From Gammaproteobacteria bacterium (lineage in GTDB: Bacteria; Pseudomonadota; Gammaproteobacteria; UBA6429; Thiohalophilaceae): a stretch of DNA of 59,523 bases. The position numbers and the translations under genes were made by a program. Location: assembly GCA_024641475.1 (NCBI GenBank), contig JAHECZ010000015.1, positions 1 through 59,523 on the forward strand. Reading direction: 5' to 3'. Positions 1 to 8,101 of this stretch are shown here, piece after piece (the first letter of the stretch is position 1; each line of letters opens with the position of its first letter). The notes under the pieces are model-generated. The model made no database searches, had not been told where the DNA came from, and was given only the letters and a program-made list of their open reading frames with translations.

Positions 1-1112
1 CCATGCCCACGCCCGGCATCGCATACTTAACACGCACCTTGCATTGCAATGCCGGGATCGTTATCAGCGCTTCTCACAATCCATTTGATGATAATGGAAT
101 CAAATTTTTCTCGGCAGAAGGCGCTAAATTGGCAGATGATGTGGAAATGCAAATTGAAGCGATGCTAGAACAACCAATGCACACGAATTCATCGGCGCAA
201 TTAGGCAAGGCTACGCGGGTACGTGATGCCGATGGTCGTTATATTGAATTTTGCAAAAGCGCGGTGCCTTACAGCCTGTCGCTCAATGGATTACGTATTG
301 TGCTGGATTGCGCCAATGGAGCGACTTACCATGTGGCACCCTGTGTTTTTGAAGAGCTCGGCGCCAGTGTTATAGAGATCGGTACATCACCGGATGGATT
401 GAATATTAACCTGAATTGCGGATCCACCAAACCCGCACTGTTGCAACAAGTAGTAAAGGAACATAAAGCGGATCTCGGGATTGCACTGGATGGTGATGGC
501 GATCGTGTCATTATGGTGGATCATACTGGCGAACTCGTTGACGGCGATGAATTGCTGTTTATCATCGCTGCTGCACGGGCTCGTGCCGATCGCCTGCACG
601 GAGGTGTTGTCGGCACCCTGATGAGCAACCTGGGTTTGGAACATGCCTTGAAAGCGAATCAGATTCCATTTGCACGCGCCAAGGTCGGGGATCGCTATGT
701 AATGGAAATGTTGCACACCAATCAATGGCTCATTGGCGGCGAATCTTCCGGGCATATTATCTGTCTGGATCGTTCCACGACCGGTGACGGCATAATTTCT
801 GCACTACAGGTTCTTGCGGCCATGATAAATTCGGGCAAGTCACTGCTTGAACTACGCTCAGCGATGTTTAAATATCCGCAAACCTTATTGAATGTCCGCA
901 TGGCCAAACGTATCGATATCCAGACGAATACCCTTGTTCAAGCGGCGGTCCGGGATGTTGAAGCGCGCCTGGCCGAAAGCGGCCGTGTGCTGTTGAGGCC
1001 TTCGGGTACTGAGCCGGTCGTACGGGTGATGGTAGAAGGGCAAGATGCCCAGCAAGTTCAGCAACTGGCGGGGCAAATAGCGGATGCTGTCAAAGCGGCA
1101 GTAGGTGCCTGA
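1..1112 (+). CDS. glmM: phosphoglucosamine mutase, 5' end outside window
   Basis: Interconverts glucosamine-6-phosphate and glucosamine-1-phosphate in the cytoplasm, on the route to UDP-GlcNAc for peptidoglycan and LPS. The visible 370 codons hold the phosphoserine loop SASHNP near the start (catalytic Ser about residue 24 of the visible part), the metal-binding loop DGDGDR and the C-terminal phosphate-binding RPSGTEP. Family members are about 445 residues, so some 75 N-terminal residues lie upstream of base 1; the first in-frame ATG at base 3 is therefore internal. The next gene is tpiA, an order common in gammaproteobacteria. Confidence 0.96.
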   Translation, partial: MPTPGIAYLTRTLHCNAGIVISASHNPFDDNGIKFFSAEGAKLADDVEMQIEAMLEQPMHTNSSAQLGKATRVRDADGRYIEFCKSAVPYSLSLNGLRIVLDCANGATYHVAPCVFEELGASVIEIGTSPDGLNINLNCGSTKPALLQQVVKEHKADLGIALDGDGDRVIMVDHTGELVDGDELLFIIAAARARADRLHGGVVGTLMSNLGLEHALKANQIPFARAKVGDRYVMEMLHTNQWLIGGESSGHIICLDRSTTGDGIISALQVLAAMINSGKSLLELRSAMFKYPQTLLNVRMAKRIDIQTNTLVQAAVRDVEARLAESGRVLLRPSGTEPVVRVMVEGQDAQQVQQLAGQIADAVKAAVGA

Positions 1113-1125
1113 TTTCCTTAGCCAC

Positions 1126-1141
1126 TCACCCTAAGGGGTGA
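1126..1141 (+). terminator. small hairpin after glmM
   Basis: A 6-bp perfect stem, TCACCC and GGGTGA around a TAAG loop, lies 14 bp after the glmM stop. The following bases are only moderately T-rich (ATTTCCTC). It could be a weak terminator or an mRNA-stabilising hairpin. Confidence 0.35.
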
Positions 1142-1219
1142 ATTTCCTCATTGATTTCTAGGACTTATAACGGTAAGCTTTCGCGCTCTTTTTTGTCCAT
1201 CGCTCGGAGAATGTAATAC

Positions 1220-1975
1220 ATGCGTAAACCCTTGATTGCCGGTAATTGGAAGATGAATGGTAGTGTTGCCGGTAATAAATCCTTGCTGGACGGGATTTTG
1301 GCAGGTATCGGCGCGGTCAAGACCGCCGGCGTCGCCGTGTGTGTACCATATATATACATTCCCGAAGTAGCTGCCCGTTTACAGGGAACCTCCGTTGCCT
1401 GGGGAGCGCAAAATGTCAGTACAGAAGCTAAAGGTGCGTTTACCGGTGAAATCGCTACCTCGATGCTGGTTGATTTTCACTGCCAGTACGTGATCGTGGG
1501 ACACTCAGAACGGCGTACCCTTTATGGCGAAACCGATACACTTGTAGCGACCAAGTATGGTGTGGTTCGGGCCGCGGGCATGACCCCGATATTGTGTGTC
1601 GGTGAGACACTCCAGGAGCGCGAACAAGGTATTACCGAACAAGTGGTTGCGCGGCAGATTAATGCTGTTATTCAAGCACATGGCGTCGCTTCACTGGCTA
1701 AAGGGGTTATCGCGTATGAACCCGTCTGGGCAATTGGTACTGGCAAAACAGCCAGTCCGCAGCAGGCGCAGGATGTTCATGCCTATATCCGCAGTATGCT
1801 TGCCAAGCAGGATAAAACCGTCGCGGAAGGAGTCGTGATTCAATATGGTGGTAGCATGAATGCACAAAACGCCGCAGAATTGCTGGCAATGCCGGATATC
1901 GATGGAGGCTTGATTGGTGGAGCTTCCCTGAAAGCCGAAGATTTTTTAACTATTTGTAAGGCAGCGAATCGCTGA
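1220..1975 (+). CDS. tpiA: triosephosphate isomerase
   Basis: Interconverts dihydroxyacetone phosphate and glyceraldehyde-3-phosphate in glycolysis and gluconeogenesis. The 251 residues match the usual length. Visible landmarks are the N-terminal GNWKMNG with the catalytic Lys, VGHSERR with the catalytic His, AYEPVWAIGTGK with the catalytic Glu and the start of flexible loop 6, and the phosphate-binding YGGSM and GLIGGASL segments. The ATG at 1220 is preceded by CTCGGAGAATG as ribosome-binding region. secG follows 10 bp after the stop, so the two are probably co-transcribed. Confidence 0.98.
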   Translation: MRKPLIAGNWKMNGSVAGNKSLLDGILAGIGAVKTAGVAVCVPYIYIPEVAARLQGTSVAWGAQNVSTEAKGAFTGEIATSMLVDFHCQYVIVGHSERRTLYGETDTLVATKYGVVRAAGMTPILCVGETLQEREQGITEQVVARQINAVIQAHGVASLAKGVIAYEPVWAIGTGKTASPQQAQDVHAYIRSMLAKQDKTVAEGVVIQYGGSMNAQNAAELLAMPDIDGGLIGGASLKAEDFLTICKAANR

Positions 1976-1985
1976 AGGTTGATCC

Positions 1986-2351
1986 ATGTTACATAATATT
2001 TTGTTAGTTATTCACGTATTACTGGCCATTGGCATGGTCGGCCTTATTCTATTACAACAGGGTAAAGGTGCCGATGCCGGGGCGGCATTTGGCAGTGGCG
2101 CATCAAGCACGGTATTTGGCGCACAAGGTTCCTCGTCATTTTTAAGTCGCACCACGGCTATCCTGGCGACGTTGTTTTTTATAACCAGCCTGAGTCTGGC
2201 TTACCTGGCGAAAAACGATACGAAACCTGGCAGTGTAATGACGCCAACGCAGCAGCAAACAGTACCGCCACCTGCGGCATCGAGTCCGGCGCTGCCCGTG
2301 GAGCAACCCAAGCCAACGACACCTCCACCGGCCAACCTGCCGGTGAATTGA
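1986..2351 (+). CDS. secG: protein translocase subunit SecG
   Basis: Small inner-membrane subunit of the SecYEG channel that helps SecA-driven export. The 121-residue product has two hydrophobic helices (about residues 3-22 and 55-74), joined by the conserved [18 protein letters not shown] stretch and followed by [10 protein letters not shown], all typical of SecG. The C-terminal tail (about 80-121) is rich in Pro, Thr and Gln and is lineage-specific. It follows tpiA and is followed 17 bp later by tRNA-Leu, an arrangement shared with several gammaproteobacteria. Confidence 0.96.
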   Translation: MLHNILLVIHVLLAIGMVGLILLQQGKGADAGAAFGSGASSTVFGAQGSSSFLSRTTAILATLFFITSLSLAYLAKNDTKPGSVMTPTQQQTVPPPAASSPALPVEQPKPTTPPPANLPVN

Positions 2352-2368
2352 TCGATAAACGAAATATC

Positions 2369-2453
2369 GCCGAAGTGGTGGAACTGGTAGACACGCTATC
2401 TTGAGGTGGTAGTGGCGTATGCTGTGCGGGTTCGAGTCCCGCCTTCGGCACCA
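2369..2453 (+). tRNA. leuU: tRNA-Leu(GAG)
   Basis: An 85-nt class II tRNA with encoded CCA. The acceptor stem GCCGAAG pairs with CTTCGGC. The anticodon stem CTATC/GGTAG encloses the loop TTGAGGT with anticodon GAG. A long variable arm and the T-loop TTCGAGT follow. It sits between secG and the DedA/nuo region, the usual gammaproteobacterial place. The last 22 nt are repeated at 2572-2593. Confidence 0.96.
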
Positions 2454-2571
2454 AATTAACATTTATTGCTTTATCCACACGTTATTGCTGCGTGCGGGTG
2501 GATTCGCACCATCCCTGGTGCTCACCCTTCGGGCATGCTTCGCATGTCCCGTTTTGCTCCAGGCAAAACGG
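2454..2571 (+). other. hairpin-rich tRNA tail between tRNA-Leu and its partial copy
   Basis: These 118 bp separate tRNA-Leu from a copy of its 3' end. They hold three inverted repeats: GTGCG/CGCAC, GGGCATGC/GCATGTCCC with one bulged base, and a perfect 8-bp stem CGTTTTGC/GCAAAACG with a 5-nt loop. No credible protein-coding gene is seen. The plan resembles the rtT repeats downstream of E. coli tyrT, which also begin from copies of the tRNA 3' end. Confidence 0.6.
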
Positions 2572-2593
2572 TCGAGTCCCGCCTTCGGCACCA
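2572..2593 (+). repeat. 22-nt duplicate of the tRNA-Leu 3' end, including CCA
   Basis: This 22-nt segment is identical to bases 2432-2453 of tRNA-Leu (3' half of the T arm, acceptor strand and CCA), 140 bp downstream. No 5' half is present, so it is not a functional tRNA. It may be processed as part of the tRNA transcript, or mark an old integration or duplication. Confidence 0.85.
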
Positions 2594-2682
2594 ATTTAGA
2601 TTCAATCTTTAGTTCTGCATTGTTCCGAGCGTAGTCGCGATTGTAAACTTATGCTTTTCATCGTATTGCCTGCTCACCTACA

Positions 2683-3348
2683 ATGGGGCAGGGGATTTTC
2701 TCACTCGATACGATTCGCATGACTATAGAGCAGTTTGTTACTGATTACGGGTATTTGGCCATTTTTCTGTGGACCTTTGTCGAAGGGGAAACAGTCGTCA
2801 TCGTGGCGGGTTTTTTTGCCCATTTAGGATTGCTCGATGTAAATCTGGTGGTTCTTTCTGCTTTAGTGGGTAGTTTTAGTGGCGATCAGCTCTATTATTA
2901 TATTGGTCGACATGGCGGGGCCAAGCTCATCGCCAAACGCAAAACATGGCAACAAAGTGCGCAGCGGGTCTATCAGATTCTGCATCGTCATCAATACTTT
3001 CTCATTCTGACTTTCCGTTTCTATTATGGTCTGCGCAATGTCACGCCGTTTGCGATTGGTGCAGCACATATTCCACGAATTCGTTTTTTTGTTTTGAATC
3101 TGATGGGCGCGTGTATCTGGGCAGTATTGTTTAGTTACGGCGGGTATTATCTCGGTGAAACATTGAAACAGTATCTCGATGACTACCACCGCTATGCCAT
3201 GTACATTCTGGCAGGGATTCTTTTATTTGCTGCGCTTGTCTGGATTGTCAAACGGGTGCGTTTGAATCGCACGGTTGCCAACGTGGGTGAGTTGCCGGAT
3301 AAATCGCTGAATAAAGACACAAATAACAAGCTACCGCCGTCAAATTAA
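2683..3348 (+). CDS. DedA/SNARE-associated family membrane protein
   Basis: A 221-residue inner-membrane protein of the DedA family, whose members include lipid (undecaprenyl- or phosphatidyl-phosphate) flippases. Visible family features are an N-terminal re-entrant region with FVEGETVVIVAGFFAHLG, then FSGDQLYYYIGRHGG, and FRFYYGLRNVTPFAIGAA, which carries the conserved Arg and Pro residues. C-terminal hydrophobic helices lie about 135-155 and 175-195. Two starts are possible: ATG 2683 and ATG 2719 (MTIEQF, closer to the usual family N-terminus). Neither has a strong ribosome site. The substrate cannot be told from sequence. Confidence 0.9.
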   Translation: MGQGIFSLDTIRMTIEQFVTDYGYLAIFLWTFVEGETVVIVAGFFAHLGLLDVNLVVLSALVGSFSGDQLYYYIGRHGGAKLIAKRKTWQQSAQRVYQILHRHQYFLILTFRFYYGLRNVTPFAIGAAHIPRIRFFVLNLMGACIWAVLFSYGGYYLGETLKQYLDDYHRYAMYILAGILLFAALVWIVKRVRLNRTVANVGELPDKSLNKDTNNKLPPSN

Positions 3349-3444
3349 TCACCTTGGGAGACGATGTTGTCCCCGAAAATTTTTATACCACCTAAAAACC
3401 ATTTAACCCACTGTATTTTCTGGTGTTTTCAGGAAATTGTGAGC

Positions 3445-3473
3445 TTGACCTCATCTGCGGTCTGACCTAGACT
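3445..3473 (+). promoter_or_regulatory. predicted sigma-70 promoter of the nuo operon
   Basis: TTGACC (-35, 3445-3450), a 17-bp spacer and TAGACT (-10, 3468-3473) lie in the 219-bp gap before nuoA. Transcription would start near 3480, giving a leader of about 88 nt. Identified by eye only. Confidence 0.5.
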
Positions 3474-3491
3474 CACCGACACTTTGCGCTC

Positions 3492-3506
3492 TTAACATAT
3501 TGTTAA
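3492..3506 (+). promoter_or_regulatory. 15-bp palindrome in the nuo leader
   Basis: TTAACA-TAT-TGTTAA is a perfect 6-bp inverted repeat about 12-26 bp past the predicted nuo start site, a position where a bound repressor would block transcription. The regulator is unknown. Confidence 0.4.
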
Positions 3507-3552
3507 CCAAACCTGATGCCACTGCGGTGGTGCCATAAAAATAAAACAGGGG

Positions 3553-3559
3553 TAGGAGG
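3553..3559 (+). promoter_or_regulatory. ribosome-binding site that fixes the GTG start of nuoA
   Basis: TAGGAGG ends 8 nt before GTG 3568. The nearby ATG at 3563 hits a stop after two codons (ATG CTG TGT TAG), so the GTG is the only workable start. Confidence 0.75.
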
Positions 3560-3567
3560 GTCATGCT

Positions 3568-3924
3568 GTGTTAGAGAACTACCTGCCGGTATTGCTCTTC
3601 ATGAGCGTCGGTTTAGTCATCGGTGCGGCCATGATTGCCCTGGGCTTTGTGCTGGGTCCGCGTCGTCCTGACGCTGAAAAAACATCTCCTTATGAATGTG
3701 GCTTCGAGGCCTTTGAAGATTCGCGCATGAAATTTGATGTGCGTTACTATCTTGTAGCCATCCTGTTTATTTTATTTGATCTGGAAATTGCCTTTTTATT
3801 TCCCTGGGCGATTGTGCTGGATGCAATTGGCGTATTTGGCTTTGTCGCCATGCTGATTTTCCTGGCGATACTGGTGGTCGGTTTTATCTATGAGTGGAAG
3901 AAGGGAGCACTGGAATGGGAATAG
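3568..3924 (+). CDS. nuoA: NADH-quinone oxidoreductase subunit A
   Basis: Membrane subunit of proton-pumping complex I. The 118 residues carry three transmembrane helices (about 7-29, 62-84 and 89-111) and the conserved loop [21 protein letters not shown] with the exposed Cys (Cys39-loop equivalent). It starts with GTG, supported by TAGGAGG 8 nt upstream. It is the first gene of a complete nuoA-N operon, and its end is 10 bp past the nuoB start, implying translational coupling. Confidence 0.97.
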   Translation: MLENYLPVLLFMSVGLVIGAAMIALGFVLGPRRPDAEKTSPYECGFEAFEDSRMKFDVRYYLVAILFILFDLEIAFLFPWAIVLDAIGVFGFVAMLIFLAILVVGFIYEWKKGALEWE

Positions 3925-4394
3925 AAGGCATTCTCAGCAAAGGTTACGCCACCACCACACTGGATGGTCTGATTAATTGGGCGCGCACCGGTTCGATGTG
4001 GCCGATGACCTTCGGTCTGGCCTGCTGTGCCGTGGAAATGATGCACGCCGCGGCAGCCCGTTATGATTTGGATCGCATGGGATTGATATTTCGTCCCAGT
4101 CCGCGTCAATCTGATGTGATGATCGTTGCCGGTACACTGGTAAACAAGATGGCGCCGGCCTTACGCAAGGTGTATGACCAGATGCCTGAACCACGTTGGG
4201 TGATCTCGATGGGTTCCTGCGCCAATGGCGGTGGCTATTATCATTATTCCTATTCCGTCGTACGCGGTTGTGATCGCATTATTCCAGTTGATGTTTACGT
4301 GCCGGGATGCCCGCCAACAGCTGAAGCGTTGATCTACGGCATCATCCAATTACAAAATAAAATCCGTCGCACCAATACCATTGCGCGGGCATAA
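3915..4394 (+). CDS. nuoB: NADH-quinone oxidoreductase subunit B
   Basis: Peripheral-arm subunit holding iron-sulfur cluster N2, the last electron carrier before quinone. The tandem cysteines in [11 protein letters not shown], plus [12 protein letters not shown] and VPGCPPTAE, supply the four cluster ligands. The start chosen is ATG 3915 (MGIEGIL), 7 nt after GGGAG and overlapping nuoA by 10 bp; an in-frame ATG at 3894 would add seven residues inside nuoA. The 159-residue length is typical. nuoC follows after 24 bp. Confidence 0.97.
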   Translation: MGIEGILSKGYATTTLDGLINWARTGSMWPMTFGLACCAVEMMHAAAARYDLDRMGLIFRPSPRQSDVMIVAGTLVNKMAPALRKVYDQMPEPRWVISMGSCANGGGYYHYSYSVVRGCDRIIPVDVYVPGCPPTAEALIYGIIQLQNKIRRTNTIARA

Positions 4395-4418
4395 CCATAA
4401 CTATTACACGGAAACGGC

Positions 4419-5045
4419 ATGTCGCAATATTACACCCGGTTAGCTGAGCGAATTCGTGAGCGTTACGGTGATCGCATTTCCAATGCGGTGGTCAGTAATG
4501 GTGAGCTAACCGTAACGATCGATAAGGGCTGCATACAATCCATCGGTGAGAGTTTCCGCGACGATGCCGAATTTGCTTTTGAACAATTAATTGATTTATG
4601 TGGCGTGGATTATTCGGATTACGGCAATGGCGCCTGGGAAGGCCCACGATTTGCCGTGGTGTATCATTTGTTGTCGATAACGAATAATCATCGCCTGCGT
4701 CTGAAAATATTTGTCGATGGTGAGCCACCTGTCGTCGATTCCGTAACGAATTTGTGGGCCTCGGCCAACTGGTTTGAACGTGAAGCGTTCGATCTGTTCG
4801 GGATTTTATTTGATGGTCATCCGGATCTGCGTCGTATCCTGACCGATTATGGTTTTATCGGTCATCCATTCCGCAAGGATTTCCCCTTGATTGGCCAGGT
4901 CGAAATGCGCTATGACCCGGAACAGGCGCGTGTGGTGTATCAACCCGTGAGCATTGATGCGCGTGTCAACCAACCGCGCGTGATTCGTGATGATCATCGC
5001 TATATCGCGAATCAACCCGCCAAGGACATGCCAAAGGAAAAATAG
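4419..5045 (+). CDS. nuoC: NADH-quinone oxidoreductase subunit C
   Basis: 30-kDa-type peripheral subunit of complex I, which packs against NuoD near the quinone site. The 208 residues contain the family signature [23 protein letters not shown] split over the middle of the protein (about residues 112-134), followed by GHPFRKDFP. nuoC and nuoD are separate genes here, unlike the fused nuoCD of enterobacteria and Pseudomonas. The stop is 1 bp before nuoD. Confidence 0.97.
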   Translation: MSQYYTRLAERIRERYGDRISNAVVSNGELTVTIDKGCIQSIGESFRDDAEFAFEQLIDLCGVDYSDYGNGAWEGPRFAVVYHLLSITNNHRLRLKIFVDGEPPVVDSVTNLWASANWFEREAFDLFGILFDGHPDLRRILTDYGFIGHPFRKDFPLIGQVEMRYDPEQARVVYQPVSIDARVNQPRVIRDDHRYIANQPAKDMPKEK

Positions 5046-5046
5046 T

Positions 5047-6300
5047 ATGCCCGAGATTCGTAATTACACATTGAATTTCGGACCGCAACATCCAGCGGCG
5101 CACGGCGTATTACGCCTGGTGCTGGAAATGGACGGCGAAGTGATTCAACGCGCCGATCCGCATGTCGGTTTATTACATCGCGCCACCGAAAAACTGGCAG
5201 AAAGCAAACCGTATAACCAAAGTATTCCCTACATGGATCGTCTTGATTACGTGTCCATGATGTGTAATGAACATGGATATGTATTGGCACTGGAACGGAT
5301 GCTGGGTATCGAACCGCCGGAACGTGCGCAATATATCCGTGTGATGTTTGATGAAATCACCCGCATCCTGAATCATTTGATGTGGTTAGGCACGCATGCA
5401 CTGGATGTGGGTGCGATGACCATGTTTCTGTACTGTTTCCGCGAACGTGAAGATCTGATGGATATGTACGAAGCGGTATCCGGTGCACGTATGCACGCCA
5501 GTTATTATCGGCCGGGCGGGGTGTATCGCGATTTACCCGAACGTATGCCGCAATACGGCACGACCCGTTATCGTGGTGCAGCGGGCATGAAACGCATGAA
5601 TGAAAATCGCAACGGTTCATTGCTGGATTACATCGCAGACTTTGCCGACCGTTTTCCCGGCTATATCGATGAATACGAAACACTGTTGACCGACAATCGC
5701 ATCTGGAAACAACGTACCGTGGGTATCGGTGTAGTTTCACCCGAACGTGCTTTGCAGTTGGGTTTCACCGGGCCGATGTTGCGTGGTTCGGGTTTTGCCT
5801 GGGACTTACGCAAGAAACAGCCGTATGAAGTTTACGACAAGATGGTATTTGATATTCCGGTGGGCGTGAATGGCGATTGTTATGATCGTTATCTGGTGCG
5901 CATGGAAGAGATGCGCCAGTCAAACCGCATCATTCGTCAATGTATTGAATGGTTGCGCAAGAACCCCGGTCCGGTGATGCTGGAAGATCACAAGCTGGCA
6001 CCGCCCAAGCGTGAAGAAATGAAAGGCGATATGGAAGCCTTGATTCACCATTTCAAATTATTTACCGAAGGCTATACCTTGCCTGCGGGCGAAGCATATG
6101 CGGCAGTGGAACATCCCAAGGGTGAGTTTGGTGTATATCTTGTCTCCGATGGCGCCAACAAACCCTATCGACTGAAAATTCGTGCGCCCGGTTTTGCACA
6201 TTTGGCCGCAATGCATGAAATGTCGCAGGGACACATGCTGGCGGACGTGGTGGCGATCATCGGTACCATGGATATCGTGTTTGGAGAAATCGATCGATGA
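5047..6300 (+). CDS. nuoD: NADH-quinone oxidoreductase subunit D
   Basis: 49-kDa-type subunit that forms the quinone-binding pocket with NuoB. The 417 residues open with [15 protein letters not shown], whose His lies at the quinone site, and continue with [14 protein letters not shown] and the conserved DRLDYVSMM. The open frame reaches back to 4987, but ATG 5047 ([12 protein letters not shown]) gives the family N-terminus and abuts the nuoC stop. It overlaps nuoE by 4 bp (ATGA). Confidence 0.98.
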   Translation: MPEIRNYTLNFGPQHPAAHGVLRLVLEMDGEVIQRADPHVGLLHRATEKLAESKPYNQSIPYMDRLDYVSMMCNEHGYVLALERMLGIEPPERAQYIRVMFDEITRILNHLMWLGTHALDVGAMTMFLYCFREREDLMDMYEAVSGARMHASYYRPGGVYRDLPERMPQYGTTRYRGAAGMKRMNENRNGSLLDYIADFADRFPGYIDEYETLLTDNRIWKQRTVGIGVVSPERALQLGFTGPMLRGSGFAWDLRKKQPYEVYDKMVFDIPVGVNGDCYDRYLVRMEEMRQSNRIIRQCIEWLRKNPGPVMLEDHKLAPPKREEMKGDMEALIHHFKLFTEGYTLPAGEAYAAVEHPKGEFGVYLVSDGANKPYRLKIRAPGFAHLAAMHEMSQGHMLADVVAIIGTMDIVFGEIDR

Positions 6301-6812
6301 TATTCGCGCAGCGCAGCAAGGATCAAACCAAGATTGCACGGATTTCTGCCGTATCACGTGCTGACATCGATCAGTGGGTTGCCAAATATCCTGCCGAACG
6401 TAAACGTTCTGCGGTGATGGCGGCACTACGTATCGTGCAGGATCAAAATGGCGGCTATCTCACCAATGACTTGATTGAGGCTGTCGCTGAATATCTGGAT
6501 ATGGAAGCAATCGCCGTGTACGAAGTTGCGACCTTTTATTCCATGTATGAAATGTCAGCCGTTGGCAAACACAAAATCTGTGTTTGCACCAATATTTCCT
6601 GCATGCTGTGTTCATCCGATCAGGTGGTGGCGCATCTGGAAAAGAAACTCGGAATTAAAATGGGTCAGACCACGGCCGATGGCAAGTTCACGTTGAAAGA
6701 AGTGGAATGTCTGGGTGCCTGTGTGAATGCGCCCGTGATGCAGATTGGTCGGCAATATTATGAAAAACTCACACCGGCGGCGATCGACGATATTCTGGCG
6801 GGGTTGAAATAA
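6297..6812 (+). CDS. nuoE: NADH-quinone oxidoreductase subunit E
   Basis: 24-kDa-type subunit carrying the [2Fe-2S] cluster N1a next to FMN in the NADH dehydrogenase module. The four cluster cysteines are visible as CTNISC and CLGACVNAP, preceded by [11 protein letters not shown]. At 171 residues it has the usual length. The start overlaps the nuoD stop as ATGA, indicating coupled translation. Confidence 0.97.
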   Translation: MIFAQRSKDQTKIARISAVSRADIDQWVAKYPAERKRSAVMAALRIVQDQNGGYLTNDLIEAVAEYLDMEAIAVYEVATFYSMYEMSAVGKHKICVCTNISCMLCSSDQVVAHLEKKLGIKMGQTTADGKFTLKEVECLGACVNAPVMQIGRQYYEKLTPAAIDDILAGLK

Positions 6813-6816
6813 ATCT

Positions 6817-8082
6817 ATGGCAAACGAAGTCTGCTTCCGCACCTTGCAATTTGATCAGCCCTATAGTCTGGAGAATTATCTGCGGGTAGGTGGTTATTCC
6901 ATGTGGAAGAAGATTCTGCAGGAAAAAACCCCCGCCGAAAAAATCATTGAAGAGATTAAAGCCTCCGGATTACGCGGCCGTGGCGGCGCCGGCTTTCCCA
7001 CCGGTTTGAAATGGAGCTTTATGCCGCGCAATGCCGCGGGACAAAAATACATCGTGTGTAATTCCGATGAAGGCGAACCGGGTACCTGCAAGGATCGCGA
7101 TATCCTGCGCTATAACCCGCATCAATTGATCGAAGGCATGGCGATTGCCGGTTACACCATCGGCGCCACGGCCGGTTACAACTATATCCGCGGTGAATTC
7201 TGGGAGCCGTATGAACGTTTCGATGCCGCACTGACGGAAGCCTATAAGGCCGGTTTGCTCGGCAAGAATATTCAAGGTGCCGGTGTGGATTTTGATTTGT
7301 ATTCGCACCTGGGTGCAGGCGCCTATATCTGCGGTGAAGAAACCGCGTTACTCGAATCCCTCGAAGGTAAAAAAGGTCAGCCACGTTTCAAACCACCATT
7401 TCCGGCCGGGTTTGGTTTGTATGGTCGTCCCACCACGATCAACAACACCGAAAGTCTGGCATCGATCCCCGTCATTTTGCAGCAAGGCGGCAAATGGTTT
7501 CTGGAAATGGGCAAGCCCAATAACGGCGGCACCAAGATTTTTTGCGTCAGCGGTCATGTGAATAACCCCGGTAATTTCGAAGTGCCGCTGGGTACACCCT
7601 TCGCAAAATTATTGGAGATGGCGGGTGGGGTGCGCAAGGGCCATAAACTCAAAGCCGTGATTCCCGGTGGATCATCCGTGCCGGTATTACCGGCGGAAGT
7701 TATTATGCAGACCAATATGGATTACGACTCACTGGCAAAAGCGGGCAGTATGCTCGGTGCCGGTTCGGTGATTGTGATGGATGATTCGACCTGCATGGTG
7801 CGAGCTTTGGCGCGCTTGTCACATTTTTATTTTGAAGAATCGTGCGGGCAATGCACGCCGTGTCGTGAAGGCACCGGCTGGTTAGCGCGCATGATGCATC
7901 GTCTGGAGCACGGTGAAGGCCGGGTGGAAGATCTGGCTTTGCTGGATGATGTCGCCAATCGTATCGGCGGCCGCACGATTTGTGCGTTAGGCGATGCGGC
8001 AGCGATGCCGGTGATGAGTTTTATTAAACATTTCCGTAATGAATTTGAATATCACATCACGCATCGCAAGTGCATGGTGTAA
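6817..8082 (+). CDS. nuoF: NADH-quinone oxidoreductase subunit F
   Basis: 51-kDa-type subunit that binds NADH and FMN and holds a [4Fe-4S] cluster (N3). Visible are the glycine-rich nucleotide loop [30 protein letters not shown] at the FMN site, [16 protein letters not shown], and the cluster ligands in [12 protein letters not shown] (about residues 345-355) with a fourth Cys in RTICALGDA. Length 421 residues. It begins 4 bp after nuoE. Confidence 0.98.
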   Translation: MANEVCFRTLQFDQPYSLENYLRVGGYSMWKKILQEKTPAEKIIEEIKASGLRGRGGAGFPTGLKWSFMPRNAAGQKYIVCNSDEGEPGTCKDRDILRYNPHQLIEGMAIAGYTIGATAGYNYIRGEFWEPYERFDAALTEAYKAGLLGKNIQGAGVDFDLYSHLGAGAYICGEETALLESLEGKKGQPRFKPPFPAGFGLYGRPTTINNTESLASIPVILQQGGKWFLEMGKPNNGGTKIFCVSGHVNNPGNFEVPLGTPFAKLLEMAGGVRKGHKLKAVIPGGSSVPVLPAEVIMQTNMDYDSLAKAGSMLGAGSVIVMDDSTCMVRALARLSHFYFEESCGQCTPCREGTGWLARMMHRLEHGEGRVEDLALLDDVANRIGGRTICALGDAAAMPVMSFIKHFRNEFEYHITHRKCMV

Positions 8083-8101
8083 CAACAGATAAGAATGACA
8101 C

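Noticed and set aside
2572-2593. Second tRNA gene downstream of tRNA-Leu
   Set aside because: Only the 3' 22 nt are present; there is no 5' acceptor strand, D arm or anticodon arm.
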